NCBI GenBank assembly: GCA_016875755.1
Contig: VGOX01000094.1
Location: forward strand, 1-7,623
Source: Chloroflexota bacterium
Lineage (GTDB): Bacteria; Chloroflexota; Anaerolineae; Anaerolineales; Villigracilaceae
Length of the DNA stretch: 7,623 nt
Reading direction: 5' to 3'
Shown here: piece after piece, positions 5,949 to 7,623 of the stretch
Layout of the letters: every line of letters starts with the position of its first letter
How positions within the stretch are numbered: position 1 is the first letter of the stretch
Position numbers and translations under genes: made by a program
The notes under the pieces: generated by a model
What the model was told of the DNA's origin: nothing
Databases searched by the model: none
Seen by the model: the letters and a program-made list of their open reading frames with translations, nothing else

Positions 5949-5996
5949 GTAATTTGCAGTGGAAATCTGCTGGGTTTGAGCCGCAAATTTCTCGGT

Positions 5997-6776
5997 TTAA
6001 TTGACCGGCGTAGGTGTTTGGCTTGGGAGCACAGTGCCGGGGCCAGGTGTGATGGGGGTGCTGGTGGGCGGTCGGGTTGCTGTAGGGGTGACCATATTTA
6101 CAGGAATTTGCAACAATTGCCCAACAAATAGCGCATTGGGATTTTCGATATTGTTTTCCTTGATGATGTCGTCAATAGTGCTGTTGAATTTTGCAGCAAT
6201 TGCACCCAGCGAGTCGCCAGCCTGCACCGTGTAGGCAATCTTGGTGCCGCGCGGCAGGTCAGCCGGAATGGCGGTGGCAGTGGGCAACTGCATATCGGGG
6301 TTGGGCAGCAGGATGACCTGACCGGGGATGATGTATTGGGTGGCAGGATCGATACCGATACCGGTTTCTGCATCGTATGGGTTTAGTAAAAGAATCAATG
6401 CCACGCCATCGTCGCCGAGGTTATATTTCTCGACGATCAGGGCGAGATAGTCGCCTTCCTGTACCGTGTAGTTAAATGGTGTGGAGAAAGTGGCTGTGGG
6501 TGTGATGGTTGGCGTTTCAGTTACTGTGGAGGTTGGTGTGGGGGTGTTGGTGCTGGTCGGTGTGAGTGTTACCGTGGGCGTGGGGGTTTCTGTGGCGAAC
6601 AGCGAGTTGAGCGGCCTGCCGGGTCCCGACATCCAGAAGATCAGAATGGCAATACCTCCCACAACGAGGAGGCCTGCAAGGATGTACACCACGTTCGGTC
6701 CAAGTCGGTTTTTGCGTTTGCGGTAGGAACCGAGTGTACCGGGGGGATTGGGTGAAATAGGCGGTATGTTGGTCAT
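5997..6776 (-). CDS. Membrane-anchored protein with two LysM domains
   Basis: This 259-residue protein has a short Pro-rich, then basic cytoplasmic N-terminus (YRKRKNR at 18-24), one hydrophobic membrane segment (about 28-49), a Thr/Pro linker (61-100), LysM domain 1 (about 102-157, opening YTVQEGDYLALI), LysM domain 2 (about 181-226, opening YTVQAGDSLGAIAAKF and closing GQLLQIP) and a Thr/Pro C-terminal tail. The positive-inside rule predicts N-in/C-out, with the LysM domains at the cell wall, where such domains bind N-acetylglucosamine-containing glycans. No catalytic domain is present, so it is likely a wall-binding or scaffolding protein. The start has AAGGA eight bases upstream. It follows uvrA by about 150 nt. 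No clear terminator follows before rpsT, so some co-transcription with rpsT is possible. The domain call is firm; the role is not known. Confidence 0.88.
   Translation of the reverse strand: MTNIPPISPNPPGTLGSYRKRKNRLGPNVVYILAGLLVVGGIAILIFWMSGPGRPLNSLFATETPTPTVTLTPTSTNTPTPTSTVTETPTITPTATFSTPFNYTVQEGDYLALIVEKYNLGDDGVALILLLNPYDAETGIGIDPATQYIIPGQVILLPNPDMQLPTATAIPADLPRGTKIAYTVQAGDSLGAIAAKFNSTIDDIIKENNIENPNALFVGQLLQIPVNMVTPTATRPPTSTPITPGPGTVLPSQTPTPVN
6483..6596 (-). repeat. Low-complexity Thr/Pro linker coding repeat
   Basis: This stretch encodes residues 61-98 of the LysM protein, dominated by TPT and TxT units. On the plus strand it appears as an irregular GTGGGTGT-like run. It acts as a flexible extracellular spacer and is a likely site of length variation between strains. 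A shorter similar stretch forms the C-terminal tail. Confidence 0.65.
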
Positions 6777-6873
6777 GAACTGTTTCCTTTTTTACATGGC
6801 GTTTTTGAGGTGGTTTCCTCCCGCGCAATGTGAAAATGATTCTACCTGAAAAAAAGGAATCGCGTATTGAAAG

Positions 6874-6921
6874 TCAAAGGTCGAAAGCCTGGTGCGTGGG
6901 CATTTGACTTTCGACCTTTGA
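6874..6921 (-). terminator. Heptamer-type inverted repeat after uvrA, possible terminator
   Basis: TCAAAGGTCGAAAG (6874-6887) is the exact reverse complement of 6908-6921, with a 20-nt loop. It starts 5 nt beyond the uvrA stop on the minus strand and is followed by CTTTC rather than a proper T-run; seven T residues occur about 18 nt later (6855-6849). Each arm has a 7-base period (GTC at 6873 and 6880, GAC at 6906 and 6913), which points to a dispersed heptamer repeat acting as a transcript end. The remaining 6777-6873 is the LysM leader, with a lone TAGAAT -10-like site (6844-6839) and no good -35. Confidence 0.5.
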
Positions 6922-6926
6922 TAAGT

Positions 6927-7623
6927 TTATTTCAGGTGCGCTTTCAAATATTTACCCGTATACGAGTCTTTGACCTTCATCACCTGTTCGGGCGTTCCTT
7001 CAGCGAGCAATTGCCCGCCGCGATCGCCGCCTTCAGGGCCAAGGTCGATCAGCCAGTCTGCCACTTTGATGATATCGAGGTTGTGTTCGATGATCAGGAC
7101 GGAATTGCCTGTATCCACGAGACGCTGCAAAACCTCGATCAGCTTGTGTACATCCGCCGCATGCAAGCCGACGCTTGGTTCGTCCAGTACATACAGGGTG
7201 CGCCCTGTGGCACGGCGCGAAAGTTCCTTCGAGAGTTTCACGCGTTGAGCTTCACCGCCCGAGAGCGTCGTCGCAGGCTGGCCAACACGCACATAGCCAA
7301 GGCCGACTTCCTGTAGTAACTTGAGTTTATTCTGCATTTGCGGATAGTTCTTGAACTCTTCGAGCGCGTGATCAACGGTCATATCCAGTACATCGGAGAT
7401 CGAGTATTTGTCGCGGAACATCACCTGCAGGGTTTCACGGTTGAAGCGTTTGCCATGACAGACATCACACGGCACATATACATCGGGCAGGAATTGCATT
7501 TCGATGCGCAATTCACCCTGTCCCTGGCAGGCTTCGCAGCGCCCGCCATGCACGTTGAAAGAGAAACGACCGGGCTTGTAGCCGCGCACTTTGCTTTCGG
7601 GAAGTTCTGCAAATAATTTACGG
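6927..7623 (-). CDS. uvrA: UvrABC system protein A, C-terminal part
   Basis: The last 231 residues of UvrA are present; the frame stays open to the right edge, starting RKLFAELPESK, so the valine (GTG) at 7589 is internal and not a start. UvrA is the DNA-damage sensor ATPase that loads UvrB in nucleotide excision repair. Seen here, in order: VRGYKPGRFSFN; the zinc module with Cys pairs at fragment residues 29/32 and 52/55 (CEAC...CDVC, 19 residues apart as in E. coli UvrA); the ABC signature LSGGEAQR (120-127); Walker B LYVLDEP (143-149) followed by SVGLHAAD; the switch His180 in IIEHN; and the C-terminal DLGPEGGDRGG (193-203). All key residues of the second nucleotide-binding domain's distal half are intact. 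It is followed by an inverted repeat and then the LysM gene. Confidence 0.97.
   Translation of the reverse strand, partial: RKLFAELPESKVRGYKPGRFSFNVHGGRCEACQGQGELRIEMQFLPDVYVPCDVCHGKRFNRETLQVMFRDKYSISDVLDMTVDHALEEFKNYPQMQNKLKLLQEVGLGYVRVGQPATTLSGGEAQRVKLSKELSRRATGRTLYVLDEPSVGLHAADVHKLIEVLQRLVDTGNSVLIIEHNLDIIKVADWLIDLGPEGGDRGGQLLAEGTPEQVMKVKDSYTGKYLKAHLK

Noticed and set aside
5537..6004. Plus-strand open frame (155 codons) covering rpsT and its promoter
   Set aside because: It is the antisense shadow of S20; its hydrophobic look comes from reading Lys/Arg/Ala codons backwards, and it runs through the rpsT promoter palindrome.
6483..6600. GTGGGTGT-like run as a CRISPR or non-coding satellite repeat
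   Set aside because: Units are irregular with no spacers, and the minus-strand frame encodes a Thr/Pro stalk typical of this protein type.
6793..6798. ATG-TAA start-stop pair in the LysM leader, with a GGAGGA upstream, as a minimal regulatory uORF
   Set aside because: The SD-like sequence lies about 18 bases from this ATG, too far for normal initiation, and a chance ATG-stop is likely in such sequence.
7587..7589. GTG at 7589 as the start of a short 220-residue ABC protein
   Set aside because: The frame continues upstream with RKLFAELPESK, which is internal UvrA sequence, so this is a gene cut by the window edge.

Overview
The window looks like an ordinary chromosomal segment from a Chloroflexota bacterium, most likely of the Anaerolineae type. 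This placement is inferred and was not tested. It rests on a single-pass membrane LysM protein with long Thr/Pro linkers, a bacterial COG2403-type P-loop protein, moderate G+C with Shine-Dalgarno starts, and heptamer-type tandem repeats. There is no rRNA, tRNA, CRISPR array, phage module or complete insertion sequence, and I found no clear multi-gene novel system.

Apart from a short gene end at the left edge, every gene is on the minus strand. Read in the direction of transcription (right to left) the order is: the 3' end of uvrA (nucleotide excision repair); a membrane-anchored double-LysM protein; rpsT (ribosomal protein S20, TTG start); a small kinase of the chloramphenicol phosphotransferase fold; argS (arginyl-tRNA synthetase); an arginine deiminase family enzyme; and a COG2403 P-loop protein related to cyclic 2,3-diphosphoglycerate synthetase. 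At the far left, a 42-codon open tail on the plus strand ends at 126 and is unidentified.

The genes are packed but mostly not a simple operon. Convincing intrinsic terminators follow rpsT, argS, the deiminase gene and the COG2403 gene. Good sigma-70-like promoters can be read upstream of rpsT (TGGACA, 17-bp spacer, TAAAAT) and argS (extended -10 TGATATAAT). Two terminators, rpsT/kinase and argS/deiminase, sit directly against the start codon of the next gene and leave no room for a promoter. Those downstream genes therefore probably depend on read-through. For argS/deiminase this is interesting because both products act on arginine.

The most notable non-coding structure is a perfect 17-bp-arm palindrome (5902-5945) superimposed on the rpsT promoter, with the -10 element mostly in its centre. 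Other points are a four-copy heptamer repeat inside argS, a related heptamer-type inverted repeat after uvrA, and a short palindrome that supplies the stop codon of the kinase gene and overlaps the argS promoter.
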